Shown one piece after another: positions 1-7,043 of a stretch of 26,402 nt of DNA (position 1 is the first letter of the stretch; the number at the start of each line of letters is the position of its first letter). Origin of the DNA: a virus; the IMG/VR virus record IMGVR_UViG_3300025425_000136, positions 1-26,402 of that record. One strand, given 5' to 3'. A program made the position numbers and the translations under genes. A model generated the notes under the pieces. The model did not search any database. It was not told the origin of the DNA and saw only the letters and a list, made by a program, of their open reading frames with translations.

Positions 1-2
1 TA

Positions 3-563
3 CCAAGTTATGAACAAGTTGCAGAATGGCAACATAATACAACTGCTATTCCCGGGCAGGTACGAGTGCTTGCAGATATCTGTAAGTATCTTGCACAAGA
101 AACAGGGAACCAGAACGGAATTTACTGGAGTGTTGAAAACAACGGTATCGGCGAAGCAGCACTTCTCGTTATAAACGATTTTGGTGAAGAGAATATTCCA
201 GGTCTATTTGTGAGCGAACCAATCAGAAAAGGACACGTCAGGAAATTCCGTAAAGGTTTTAATACTACACACGGCAGTAAAATTACTGCTTGTAGTAGAC
301 TTAAAACTATGATTGAAAATGATAAAATGATTTTGCACAGTAAGCCATTTATATCTGAGCTTAAAAACTTTGTGGCAACTGGTAGTAGTTATCAAGCAAA
401 GGCTGGTCGAAGTGATGATTTAATTAGTGCTACGCTATTAGCAATAAGAATGATGGCGGTATTAAAAGATTGGGATCCTAGAATCTATAACACGTTTACA
501 CAAGCTGAAAATATGGAAGATTACGATGCACCAATGCCAATCTTCATAAGCACAAACTATTGA
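3..563 (+). CDS. 17: Terminase large subunit (gp17), C-terminal part
   Basis: This is the C-terminal nuclease part of the phage DNA-packaging terminase, which cuts concatemeric DNA and powers its translocation into the prohead. The frame is open from base 3 with no start, so the gene is truncated by the window edge; the GTG at 66 is internal. Family landmarks visible are the segment WSVENNGIGEAALLVI and, near the C-terminus, GRSDDLISATLLAIRMM, matching the acidic metal-binding residues of the RNase H-like nuclease fold of T4 gp17. The ATPase domain lies outside the window. The stop (TGA at 561-563) touches a late-type promoter for the next gene. Identification is firm from motifs; the exact catalytic residues are inferred from the family. 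Confidence 0.93.
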   Translation, partial: PSYEQVAEWQHNTTAIPGQVRVLADICKYLAQETGNQNGIYWSVENNGIGEAALLVINDFGEENIPGLFVSEPIRKGHVRKFRKGFNTTHGSKITACSRLKTMIENDKMILHSKPFISELKNFVATGSSYQAKAGRSDDLISATLLAIRMMAVLKDWDPRIYNTFTQAENMEDYDAPMPIFISTNY

Positions 564-569
564 TAAATA
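562..569 (+). promoter_or_regulatory. Late-type promoter box GATAAATA
   Basis: GATAAATA matches the T4 late promoter consensus TATAAATA in seven of eight positions. It lies 7 nt before the ATG at 577, so transcription would begin at or next to the start codon. Similar boxes are at 6277, 6335, 21481 and 23690, always just upstream of an ATG. Confidence 0.6.
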
Positions 570-576
570 TATTACA

Positions 577-2100
577 ATGAAAAATTTAGATCTAATAGCA
601 GAAGAACTTTTTAATAAAATACGTGGACGGTTTCCAAGTGTTACGTTAGGTGACGGCGAAGGCAAAGTTACTAACGTTCCTACAGATGCACGATTCTTTG
701 ATTTTGATTACAAAGAAGGTGCTGCAAACTTAGGAAAAATTAGCATAAGTTTATCTGAAAAAAGTGTTGAAATTATGTACAGTGATAGTTTTGTTTCAGA
801 ACAAGACGAAATTACAAAACAAAATTGGTACAATTTTCTAAAGGAAATTAGACAGTTTAGCAAGAAAAGATTAATGACGTTTGACACTCGTAACATAAAC
901 AAGTCAAACCTCGACAAAAGAGATTATAAATTTTTAGCACAAAATCGCGGAGAAGAAACAATGAGTGAATCAAAGATGTACGGAACAAACCGTGTGAGCT
1001 ATCAAAAGGTTGATGGAGCAAGAATAGTAGTTAAACATACTGAAAGTGTTAACACAGAACTTGCAGGTGGCCGCACACGCAGTATTGGAAAGATATATAT
1101 TGAAAGCGCAGACGGCGAGCGCTTCATATATCCATTTAAGCATCTAAGTGGTGCAAGAGCAATGGCACGTCACGTAGCAGAAGGCGGCAAACCATTTGAT
1201 GACTTTGGTACACACATTGTTGGCTTATCAGAAGAAATGAATAAACTCCGCAAGTTTAAATCTTACATGGGCCGCAGTGCTGTAATGGCAGAAAGTTTAG
1301 CTGGGTATACTAGTGTAGTAAACGATCGTATTAAGTCAGTTAAAAAGACTATCGAAAGTCTACAAAAACCAAACTACTATGCAGAAGCATTTGGTTCTTT
1401 TGAAGTAGCAGTTATGGAAGATGTTCCTGCAGATGTTAAAGAAAACTGGATTGATCAATTAACTATCAAACAGTTTAACGAAGAACTATCAGATGTGTTT
1501 CCATACATCTACAAACTAGTAAGTGAAGCAACAAGAGCAAAAGAACTAACAGCTGAAGATTTACTAGGTGAGGCTGATACTGTCTCTGGAGTTGGCACAG
1601 AAGTGTCACCTGGCGGAGTTAAAGCGTATGAATCAGATATTAATAATGCATTTGAAGAAATGATGGGACAGTTTGCAGAATCTAAAGATGATGATTTTGA
1701 AGAAGGCAATGCATATGCACAAGCAGTGCAAAAGGCCAAAATGAACGGCAAGAAAAAAGGCGACAAGATTGACGGCCCCGACGGTGATGAAATTACACTT
1801 GAAAAAGAACAAAAGACACCAGTGACTGAATACATCCTTAGCATGTTCGATCGTGAAACAGGACAGTTTCCAAAAGGCGAAACAGCAATATTAACAGCAA
1901 TAGAAAAAGACTACGGCGAACAATACATTAACCCGGCTAAAGCGTTTATCGAAGCAATCAATGCAAAGTACGAAGAACTTAATGCAGGCCCTGCAATACA
2001 GGAAATTGAGTTTGATGAACCAACTGCTGGAACTATGATGGAACCAACAGTCGAACAAGACGACGAACTAAACAGTATCCGTAGACTATCAGGCATATAA
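577..2100 (+). CDS. Large conserved phage protein of unknown function, possibly structural
   Basis: 507-residue protein that I do not recognise as a defined enzyme family; similar large proteins sit near the terminase in marine T4-like phages. It has no signal peptide or membrane segment. The N-terminal 130 residues are charged and lysine-rich. A central region (about 131-330) has regular alternating sequence, and the part from about 340 to 420 is low in hydrophobics and rich in Asp, Glu and Lys (for example ESKDDDFEEGNAYAQ), suggesting a flexible linker. The C-terminal 80 residues look folded, with an acidic end. There is no good Shine-Dalgarno before the ATG at 577, but a late-type promoter box ends 7 nt upstream, suggesting a late, possibly leaderless transcript and a virion or assembly role. 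An internal ATG at 961 is a weaker alternative start. Confidence 0.8.
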   Translation: MKNLDLIAEELFNKIRGRFPSVTLGDGEGKVTNVPTDARFFDFDYKEGAANLGKISISLSEKSVEIMYSDSFVSEQDEITKQNWYNFLKEIRQFSKKRLMTFDTRNINKSNLDKRDYKFLAQNRGEETMSESKMYGTNRVSYQKVDGARIVVKHTESVNTELAGGRTRSIGKIYIESADGERFIYPFKHLSGARAMARHVAEGGKPFDDFGTHIVGLSEEMNKLRKFKSYMGRSAVMAESLAGYTSVVNDRIKSVKKTIESLQKPNYYAEAFGSFEVAVMEDVPADVKENWIDQLTIKQFNEELSDVFPYIYKLVSEATRAKELTAEDLLGEADTVSGVGTEVSPGGVKAYESDINNAFEEMMGQFAESKDDDFEEGNAYAQAVQKAKMNGKKKGDKIDGPDGDEITLEKEQKTPVTEYILSMFDRETGQFPKGETAILTAIEKDYGEQYINPAKAFIEAINAKYEELNAGPAIQEIEFDEPTAGTMMEPTVEQDDELNSIRRLSGI

Positions 2101-2129
2101 AATAAATTCAAAAATTCAGCAGATATCAC

Positions 2130-2158
2130 TTGACGTCTGCTAAATATCAGTGTATAGT
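2130..2158 (+). promoter_or_regulatory. Sigma-70-type promoter for gp32
   Basis: TTGACG (2130-2135) and TATAGT (2153-2158) are separated by 17 bp. The predicted start near 2165 gives gp32 a leader of about 72 nt, unlike the leaderless early promoters elsewhere in the window. Two inverted repeats overlap the promoter: AGCAGA/TCTGCT (2118-2123, 2136-2141) around the -35 box and GTGTATAG/CTATACAC (2150-2157, 2169-2176) across the -10 box and start site. They could be operator sites. Confidence 0.75.
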
Positions 2159-2187
2159 AGTAACTGTGCTATACACTTTAAGGCACT

Positions 2188-2205
2188 AGTAGCAATAACG
2201 CTACT
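2188..2205 (+). promoter_or_regulatory. Stem-loop in the gp32 mRNA leader
   Basis: AGTAGC (2188-2193), loop AATAAC, GCTACT (2200-2205): a perfect 6-bp stem with a 6-nt loop, about 20 nt before the strong ribosome binding site AGGAGG (2224-2229). T4 gp32 represses its own translation by binding an mRNA leader that contains a pseudoknot. This hairpin is a candidate analogue, but I could not identify a pseudoknot partner for the loop. Confidence 0.4.
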
Positions 2206-2237
2206 GCACATAGGCAACATTTTAGGAGGCATTAACT

Positions 2238-3227
2238 ATGGCATCATTAGCAGAAATCCGAGCAAAGCTCAAAGAGCAAGAATCACGCACAGGGGGCAAT
2301 AATACCCAAGGCGGCGGTGATAACGCAATTTACCCATTTTGGAATATTAAAGAAGGCGAATCGGCAACGATGCGTTTCCTTCCAGATGGCGACACTGAAA
2401 ACACTTTCTTCTGGAAAGAGCGTTTGATTATTAAACTTCCATTTGCAGGCATTAAAGGTGAAACTGATTCACGCCCTGTACAAGTACAAGTTCCATGTAT
2501 GGAAATGTACGGCGAAGCATGTCCTATTCTACAGGAAGTTCGCGGCTGGTTTAAGGACGCTTCATTAGAAGATATGGGTCGTAAGTACTGGAAAAAACGT
2601 TCTTACATTTTCCAAGGGTTTGTAACAGAAAATCCCTTGCAAGAAGAAAAGCCAGAAAATCCAATTCGACGATTCATCATTGGTCCTCAGATCTTCCAGA
2701 TCATTAAAGCAGCATTAATGGATCCAGACATGGAAGAATTACCAACAGACTATACTGCCGGCGTAGACTTCCGTCTTAACAAAACATCTAAAGGTGGATA
2801 CGCAGACTACGGCACAAGTAATTGGGCACGTCGCGAGCGTCCACTGAGTGATGCAGAAATGTTAGCAGTTCAGACTCATGGATTGTATAACATGAATGAC
2901 TTCCTTCCTAAGAAGCCAGACGACGTTGCTATTAAAGTGATGAAAGAAATGTTTGAAGCATCAGTAGATGGTGAAGCATATGATGCAGATCGTTGGAGCC
3001 AATACTTCCGACCAAGCGGTATGCAAGCTCGCACAGGCGATCCTATGAAAGTCGCAAGTGTGGGTGCAACTGCAACTAGCCAAAGTGCTCCAGTAGCACA
3101 AGCAGCACCTGCTCCAGTGGCACAAGCAGCACCTGCTCCAGTAGCACAAGCAGCACCTGCCCCGGCAGCAACTGGTGGTGCAGGCGACATCCTAGCGATG
3201 ATCCGCGCACGTCAACAGCAGGCTTAA
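2238..3227 (+). CDS. 32: Single-stranded DNA-binding protein gp32
   Basis: Coats single-stranded DNA during phage replication and recombination and works with UvsX, UvsY and the replisome. The 329-residue protein starts with a basic N-terminal segment (AEIRAKLKEQ), the self-association region in the family, followed by the core from about 30 to 240, including YPFWNIKEGESATMRFLPDG, WARRERPLSD and the Cys-containing VPCMEMYGEACPIL. T4 gp32 binds zinc through a CxxC pair plus further Cys and His; here the second Cys of CPxC is Leu, so zinc binding may be reduced or lost. The C-terminus is unusual: instead of an acidic tail it has a Pro/Ala linker made of three repeats of APVAQAAP, then GGAGDILAMIRARQQQA. 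The ATG at 2238 is set by AGGAGG at 2224. Followed by uvsX and uvsY, its partners. Confidence 0.95.
   Translation: MASLAEIRAKLKEQESRTGGNNTQGGGDNAIYPFWNIKEGESATMRFLPDGDTENTFFWKERLIIKLPFAGIKGETDSRPVQVQVPCMEMYGEACPILQEVRGWFKDASLEDMGRKYWKKRSYIFQGFVTENPLQEEKPENPIRRFIIGPQIFQIIKAALMDPDMEELPTDYTAGVDFRLNKTSKGGYADYGTSNWARRERPLSDAEMLAVQTHGLYNMNDFLPKKPDDVAIKVMKEMFEASVDGEAYDADRWSQYFRPSGMQARTGDPMKVASVGATATSQSAPVAQAAPAPVAQAAPAPVAQAAPAPAATGGAGDILAMIRARQQQA
3087..3158 (+). repeat. Three tandem 24-bp repeats inside gp32
   Basis: Three in-frame copies of a 24-bp unit encode APVAQAAP. Copies one and three are identical and copy two differs at one base (GTG for GTA). The repeat number is expected to vary by slippage, changing linker length without breaking the frame. 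Confidence 0.92.
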
Positions 3228-3299
3228 TAAACAACACGGCTGGGGCCTCTGTGCTATAAGCATACGCCCTAGTTATCTTGGCTTTAAATAGGAGAAATA

Positions 3300-4382
3300 A
3301 TGGCTAAATCATTTGATGTTAGTAAGTTCCGTAAGGACTTGACTAAAAGTATCTCAGGCGTGAGTGCTGGATTTAACGATCCTACTGATTGGATTTCAAC
3401 AGGATCATACGCATTAAACTTGCTTATTTCAGGAGACTTTAACAAAGGTGTTCCGTTGGGTAAAGTAACTGTATTCGCAGGCGAATCAGGTGCAGGCAAG
3501 TCGTATTTTTGCAGTGGCAACATTGTAAAGAACGCACAAGAGCAAGGTATCTATGTAGTCCTAGTTGACTCAGAGAATGCACTTGACGAAAGCTGGTTGC
3601 ATGCACTAGGTGTGCAGACTGGCGAAGACAAATTGCTTAAACTTAATATGGCAATGATTGATGACGTAGCAAAAACTATCTCAACTTTCATGATTGACTA
3701 CAAAGCAATGAACGAAGAAGATCGTCCTAAAGTATTGTTTGTTATTGACAGCTTGGGTATGTTACTAACACCTACTGACGTCGATCAGTTCCAAAAGGGT
3801 GATATGAAGGGCGATATGGGTCGTAAGCCTAAAGCACTTACTTCATTAGTTCGTAACACTGTAAACATGATCGGCAGCTACAATGTTGGACTAGTTTGTA
3901 CTAACCACACATATGCATCGCAGGACATGTTTGACCCAGATGATAAGATCTCAGGCGGTAGTGGCTTTATCTATGCATCAAGTATTGTTGTTGCAATGAA
4001 AAAGATGAAGTTAAAAGAAGACGAAGACGGCAATAAGATCACAGAAGTTATGGGTATCCGTGCAGGTTGTAAAGTAATGAAGACACGCTATGCAAAACCG
4101 TTTGAAGGTGTGCAGGTTAAGATTCCTTATGAAACTGGTATGAATCCTTACTCTGGTTTAGTTGAATTGTTTGAGAAGAAAAACTTATTGGTTAAGCAAG
4201 GCAATCGACTCAAGTATGTTGACTTAGCTGGTGTCGAGCATATCGATTATCGTAAGCAATGGAATGGTCCTAAACTTGAAATGATTATGTCAGAGTACAA
4301 AGAAAAAACAGCTACTGTGGTAAATACCGGTGAAGTTGTTGAAGATACAGCTGATTTAATCGAAGAAACTTTTGAGGAATAA
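3300..4382 (+). CDS. uvsX: UvsX, RecA-like recombinase
   Basis: Strand-exchange ATPase of the T4 type, forming filaments on single-stranded DNA for recombination-dependent replication and repair. The 360-residue protein is slightly shorter than T4 UvsX (about 390). It shows Walker A GESGAGKS at residues 61-68, followed by the adenine-side segment YVVLVDSENALDESWL, and Walker B within KVLFVIDSLGML. The segment from about 175 to 240, with MGRKPKALTSLVRNTVNM, fits the DNA-binding loops of the RecA core. The C-terminus is acidic (TADLIEETFEE), as in RecA-family proteins. The start ATG follows AGGAG at 3291-3295. It lies between gp32 and a small acidic gene plus uvsY, so the presynaptic machinery is clustered. 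Confidence 0.96.
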   Translation: MAKSFDVSKFRKDLTKSISGVSAGFNDPTDWISTGSYALNLLISGDFNKGVPLGKVTVFAGESGAGKSYFCSGNIVKNAQEQGIYVVLVDSENALDESWLHALGVQTGEDKLLKLNMAMIDDVAKTISTFMIDYKAMNEEDRPKVLFVIDSLGMLLTPTDVDQFQKGDMKGDMGRKPKALTSLVRNTVNMIGSYNVGLVCTNHTYASQDMFDPDDKISGGSGFIYASSIVVAMKKMKLKEDEDGNKITEVMGIRAGCKVMKTRYAKPFEGVQVKIPYETGMNPYSGLVELFEKKNLLVKQGNRLKYVDLAGVEHIDYRKQWNGPKLEMIMSEYKEKTATVVNTGEVVEDTADLIEETFEE

Positions 4383-4385
4383 TCT

Positions 4386-4622
4386 ATGGACGAGAGTCAA
4401 ATTGTAGAAGTGTGGACTTTATTTAAAGAGTACATTGATAAAAAGAATCATGAACTTGCAGCAGAGCGGTTTGTTGATTTGCTAGCTGACTACGGCGTAG
4501 CAGATGACACCCTAACTAATACACTAGGTTCTGATGCGGTGCTAGACGGTGCAATTAATTACTTCTTAGATATCGACGAAGAAAATTTTGCTGATGACGA
4601 TTCATGGGAAGATGAGGATTAA
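4386..4622 (+). CDS. Small acidic protein between uvsX and uvsY
   Basis: 78-residue protein of unknown function, strongly acidic at its end (DIDEENFADDDSWEDED). It appears helical, with no Cys, no membrane segment and no recognised motif. The ATG at 4386 is preceded by GAGGAA, and the gene sits 3 nt after uvsX and 2 nt before uvsY, so it is co-translated with the recombination genes. Its acidity suggests protein-protein contact, perhaps with the basic UvsY or gp32, but this is a guess from position and charge only. Confidence 0.85.
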   Translation: MDESQIVEVWTLFKEYIDKKNHELAAERFVDLLADYGVADDTLTNTLGSDAVLDGAINYFLDIDEENFADDDSWEDED

Positions 4623-4624
4623 TA

Positions 4625-5080
4625 ATGGGCTGGTATTCAATCGTATCGCGTGACATTTCTAAAATTCCTGATGCAGTAGCGCATTATGAAAACGAACTGT
4701 TGTCTGCAAAACATGAGGTCAAACTCAAAGGTAATGTAGAACGTGCTGCGGCTGAAATGCCAGGCATTGTTGAACAACGCTTTAATCAACTCCAAGAGAT
4801 CGAAGCAATCCTCAACTATTTAAATATCGAACTACGTAGATTGCGTAGTTCGTATTTTAAGAAATACCTCGAAAACTATCAACGAGCATTAAGCAGTCGT
4901 GACGTTGAAAAATACGTAGACGGTGAGGCAGATGTTGTTGACTACGAAAAGATTATCAACGAGTTTGCACTAATGCGTAACAAATGGTTAGGTTTACTAA
5001 AAGGACTCGATCAAAAACAATGGCAGATTACTAATGTTGTAAAACTTAGAGTTGCAGGAATGGAAGATGCCTCTTTATAA
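4625..5080 (+). CDS. uvsY: UvsY-like recombination mediator
   Basis: T4 UvsY loads UvsX on gp32-coated single-stranded DNA. This 151-residue protein is close in length to T4 UvsY (137). It is highly charged and helical, with heptad-like sections such as QRFNQLQEIEAILNYLNIEL and a basic stretch RRLRSSYFKKYLENY around residues 70-90, consistent with the ssDNA-binding helices of the family. The C-terminal part, NEFALMRNKWLGLLKGLD, resembles the oligomerisation region. Gene order gp32-uvsX-x-uvsY supports the call. The ATG follows GAGGATTAATA. Its 3' end overlaps the next gene by 14 nt. Confidence 0.82.
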   Translation: MGWYSIVSRDISKIPDAVAHYENELLSAKHEVKLKGNVERAAAEMPGIVEQRFNQLQEIEAILNYLNIELRRLRSSYFKKYLENYQRALSSRDVEKYVDGEADVVDYEKIINEFALMRNKWLGLLKGLDQKQWQITNVVKLRVAGMEDASL

Positions 5081-5708
5081 TATTCTCATAGGATGCGATC
5101 AAGCATATTATGATGACTGGGCTGTGCCATTATTAAATAGTATTCATCGACATAACCCGCAATTATCTTTACATTGTCACATTGTAAATCCAACAGTTGA
5201 GAATTCTCTTGCTAACGTAAGTATTACTACTGAAACAAGAGAATTTTTAAACGACGAATCTAAAATAGCTTATCTACAAAGTGCTAGATTTGTTGCAGCC
5301 GATAGTAAATTTAGAAAAAACGAAAAAGTAATAATGATAGATGCAGATAGCATTTGCACTAGAACTATAAATGATATTGAATTTTCTAGACTATTTTCAA
5401 AACAGCACATACTACAACACCCTAAGGAAGCTAGGTGGCTAGCTGGGTTTGTAGTATTTCATGACACTGGATTTAGAGAAGAGTATATAAAAGAACTATG
5501 CAGCATTCCAGTAGACGACTGGAAGTGGGGCCGCGATCAATTAGTGTTAAACGCCCTAGCAGACAAATGTAATTATCAAGTATTACCTAGAACTTGGATG
5601 AGCATTGGTAAGAATAAAAGTAACAGTGTATTCTTAACTCTAAAAGGCGAACAAAAAACTACTGATAAGTACTTAGGTATATATAAAAAGTATAAGGAAA
5701 ATATATGA
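5067..5708 (+). CDS. GT-A type glycosyltransferase, GT8-like
   Basis: Probable nucleotide-sugar glycosyltransferase of the GT-A fold, 213 residues. The N-terminal strand (YNILIGCDQAYYDDWAVPLL) is followed by KVIMIDADSICTR with the DxD-type metal and nucleotide-sugar site (DAD), then a region with AGFVVFHDTGF and WKWGRDQLVLNALADK, a typical order in GT8 and related families. I chose the ATG at 5067, behind GGAA at 5057-5060 and overlapping the uvsY stop, over a TTG at 5052. It is the first gene of the glycan island and overlaps the following methyltransferase. The acceptor is unknown; candidates are phage DNA, virion proteins or a host surface glycan. Confidence 0.8.
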   Translation: MPLYNILIGCDQAYYDDWAVPLLNSIHRHNPQLSLHCHIVNPTVENSLANVSITTETREFLNDESKIAYLQSARFVAADSKFRKNEKVIMIDADSICTRTINDIEFSRLFSKQHILQHPKEARWLAGFVVFHDTGFREEYIKELCSIPVDDWKWGRDQLVLNALADKCNYQVLPRTWMSIGKNKSNSVFLTLKGEQKTTDKYLGIYKKYKENI

Positions 5709-6265
5709 CAAATTGGTTAGATGCATGGGCTAGCAAAGAGCATGCTAAAAATAAAACTATAGTATTCAATGCATTGGATAGTTATATTAATAGTAACCCA
5801 GTATCTATATTAGATATCGGATGCGGATTAGCAATAGAATCAGAAATGTTCCAAAAGAAATATAATTCTAATTTGTTTTTATTAGACGGAGACTTTGACA
5901 ACACTGCAAACAAGAACAGAGATACTAATTATGGTGCTACAGATTCTTTTAAATTTTATAATAAACTAGACACATTAAAAGAGTCATATTCTCAAAGAAA
6001 TTTAAATTATACCTTTATTAATGCAGCAGATATTCAAGTAGACGCTAATGTTAAATTTGATATTGTATACAGTATAATGAGCTGTGGCTTTCACTATCCG
6101 TTAGGAACATATGCTAACCTAATTAAAAAACATACAACAAGTAATAGTAAAATTATTGTAGATATCCGTAATGGTAAATTAGATAAACAAGATTGTGATT
6201 TTGAGATTGTAGATACAGTACATTCTGGCAAGAAACATACTATGTATCAGATAAAATTCTTGTAA
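5705..6265 (+). CDS. Class I SAM-dependent methyltransferase
   Basis: 186-residue protein with the SAM-binding motif I ILDIGCGLAIESEMF at about residues 35-50, an acidic motif II at the end of the next strand (LFLLDGDFD), and a later KFDIVYSIMSCGFHY, matching the motif IV region of class I methyltransferases. The substrate is not evident; placement among glycosyltransferases suggests a sugar or glycan intermediate, and a small protein or nucleobase is less likely. The start overlaps the previous stop as ATGA, showing translational coupling. The base composition is more AT-rich than the replication genes, as through most of the glycan island. Confidence 0.82.
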   Translation: MTNWLDAWASKEHAKNKTIVFNALDSYINSNPVSILDIGCGLAIESEMFQKKYNSNLFLLDGDFDNTANKNRDTNYGATDSFKFYNKLDTLKESYSQRNLNYTFINAADIQVDANVKFDIVYSIMSCGFHYPLGTYANLIKKHTTSNSKIIVDIRNGKLDKQDCDFEIVDTVHSGKKHTMYQIKFL

Positions 6266-6276
6266 TAAACTGCGTA

Positions 6277-6284
6277 CATAAATA
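6277..6284 (+). promoter_or_regulatory. Late-type promoter box CATAAATA
   Basis: CATAAATA lies 5 nt before the ATG at 6290. It fits the late consensus TATAAATA except for the first base. It probably served the intact nucleotidyltransferase gene whose 5' fragment now begins at 6290. Confidence 0.5.
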
Positions 6285-6289
6285 ACTAC

Positions 6290-6355
6290 ATGAACAAAGT
6301 AGTATTAGTCACAGGCGGCTTTGATCCAAAGTTTGATAAATACTTGTATGTTTAA
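6290..6355 (+). pseudogene. 5' fragment of a cytidylyltransferase gene, cut by endonuclease insertion
   Basis: A 21-codon reading frame begins MNKVVLVTGGFDP, which matches the start of the complete protein at 7040 (MKVVLCTGGYDP) up to the residue just before its LHSGH catalytic motif. After that it reads unrelated codons and stops at 6353-6355. The codons are mostly different from those at 7040 although the residues are similar, so this is a diverged allele and not a fresh duplication. The breakpoint leads straight into the endonuclease gene, whose promoter and ATG lie inside this fragment. Confidence 0.75.
6335..6342 (+). promoter_or_regulatory. Late-type promoter box of the HNH endonuclease
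   Basis: GATAAATA followed by CTTGT and ATG at 6348. The same module (GATAAATA, then ACTTTGTA, then ATG) precedes the second endonuclease at 21481, although the two enzymes belong to different nuclease families. Confidence 0.55.
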
Positions 6356-7043
6356 GAATAACAAATATACAAGATGGTATAACAGCATTATATCTAATAG
6401 AAAAAATAATCCTTTAGACATATCGGGTTATAAAGAGAATCATCACATAATTCCTAAAAGTTTAGGTGGCTCAAATAAAAAAGAAAATATAGTAGCACTT
6501 ACAGCAAAAGAACATTTTATTTGTCATAGACTTTTGGTTAAAATGACAGAAGGTAACAATAAAGTAAAAATGTCGTATGCTATTAGAACAATGATGATTA
6601 GAGAAAATCCTTACCAGTCAAGATACAAAATATCGTCTAAAGGTTATGAATCTATAATTAAAGAAACTAGAGCAATAATAGGTAAATCACAAACAGGCGA
6701 AAACAATCCGTATTACGGAAGAACTCACTCTGATGAAGTAAGAACCTTAATGAAGGAAAAAAGAAAAATTCAAGATCCTCCTATGCTTGGAAAAACTCAC
6801 AGCGAAAAAACAAAATCTAAACTTCAAATAGCAAATCAAAAACAATTTGAAGATCCTCAACAGATTGAGTTGCGTAAAAAAATAACAAAAGAGCAAATGA
6901 AAGATCCGGAAAGGCGTTATAAAGCCGGTAACGGAAAAAGAGGAAAGTCTTGGTATCATAATCCTGAAACAAAAGAGTGTTCGACTTTCTTTCCTGATAA
7001 TGTACCAGATGGATATATAAAAGGAAGGATTATTAAAAAATGA
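6348..7043 (+). CDS. HNH homing endonuclease with NUMOD3-like repeats
   Basis: Free-standing homing endonuclease of about 231 residues. The N-terminal HNH domain shows HHIIPKSLGG at about residues 32-41, NIVALTAKEHFICH (47-60) with the Asn and His of the motif, then a helical segment. The remainder contains DNA-contact modules of the NUMOD3 type: GENNPYYGRTHSDEVRTLMK and PPMLGKTHSEKTKSKL. The C-terminus is basic (KGRIIKK). I take the ATG at 6348, 5 nt after a late-type promoter box, over the TTG at 6321. It overlaps the next gene by ATGA. The gene lies between a 5' fragment (6290) and a complete copy (7040) of a nucleotidyltransferase gene, so its target is probably the codons just before the HxGH motif. 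Confidence 0.88.
   Translation: MFKNNKYTRWYNSIISNRKNNPLDISGYKENHHIIPKSLGGSNKKENIVALTAKEHFICHRLLVKMTEGNNKVKMSYAIRTMMIRENPYQSRYKISSKGYESIIKETRAIIGKSQTGENNPYYGRTHSDEVRTLMKEKRKIQDPPMLGKTHSEKTKSKLQIANQKQFEDPQQIELRKKITKEQMKDPERRYKAGNGKRGKSWYHNPETKECSTFFPDNVPDGYIKGRIIKK

Noticed and set aside
2876-3190. Long minus-strand frames inside gp32 and other genes
   Set aside because: They mirror repetitive or biased codons of the plus-strand gene, lack ribosome sites and show no recognisable protein features.
3228-3299. TTTAAATA at 3283-3290 as a late promoter of uvsX
   Set aside because: It matches the box less well, would start transcription after the AGGAG ribosome site, and uvsX is expected to be expressed with gp32 from the promoter at 2130.
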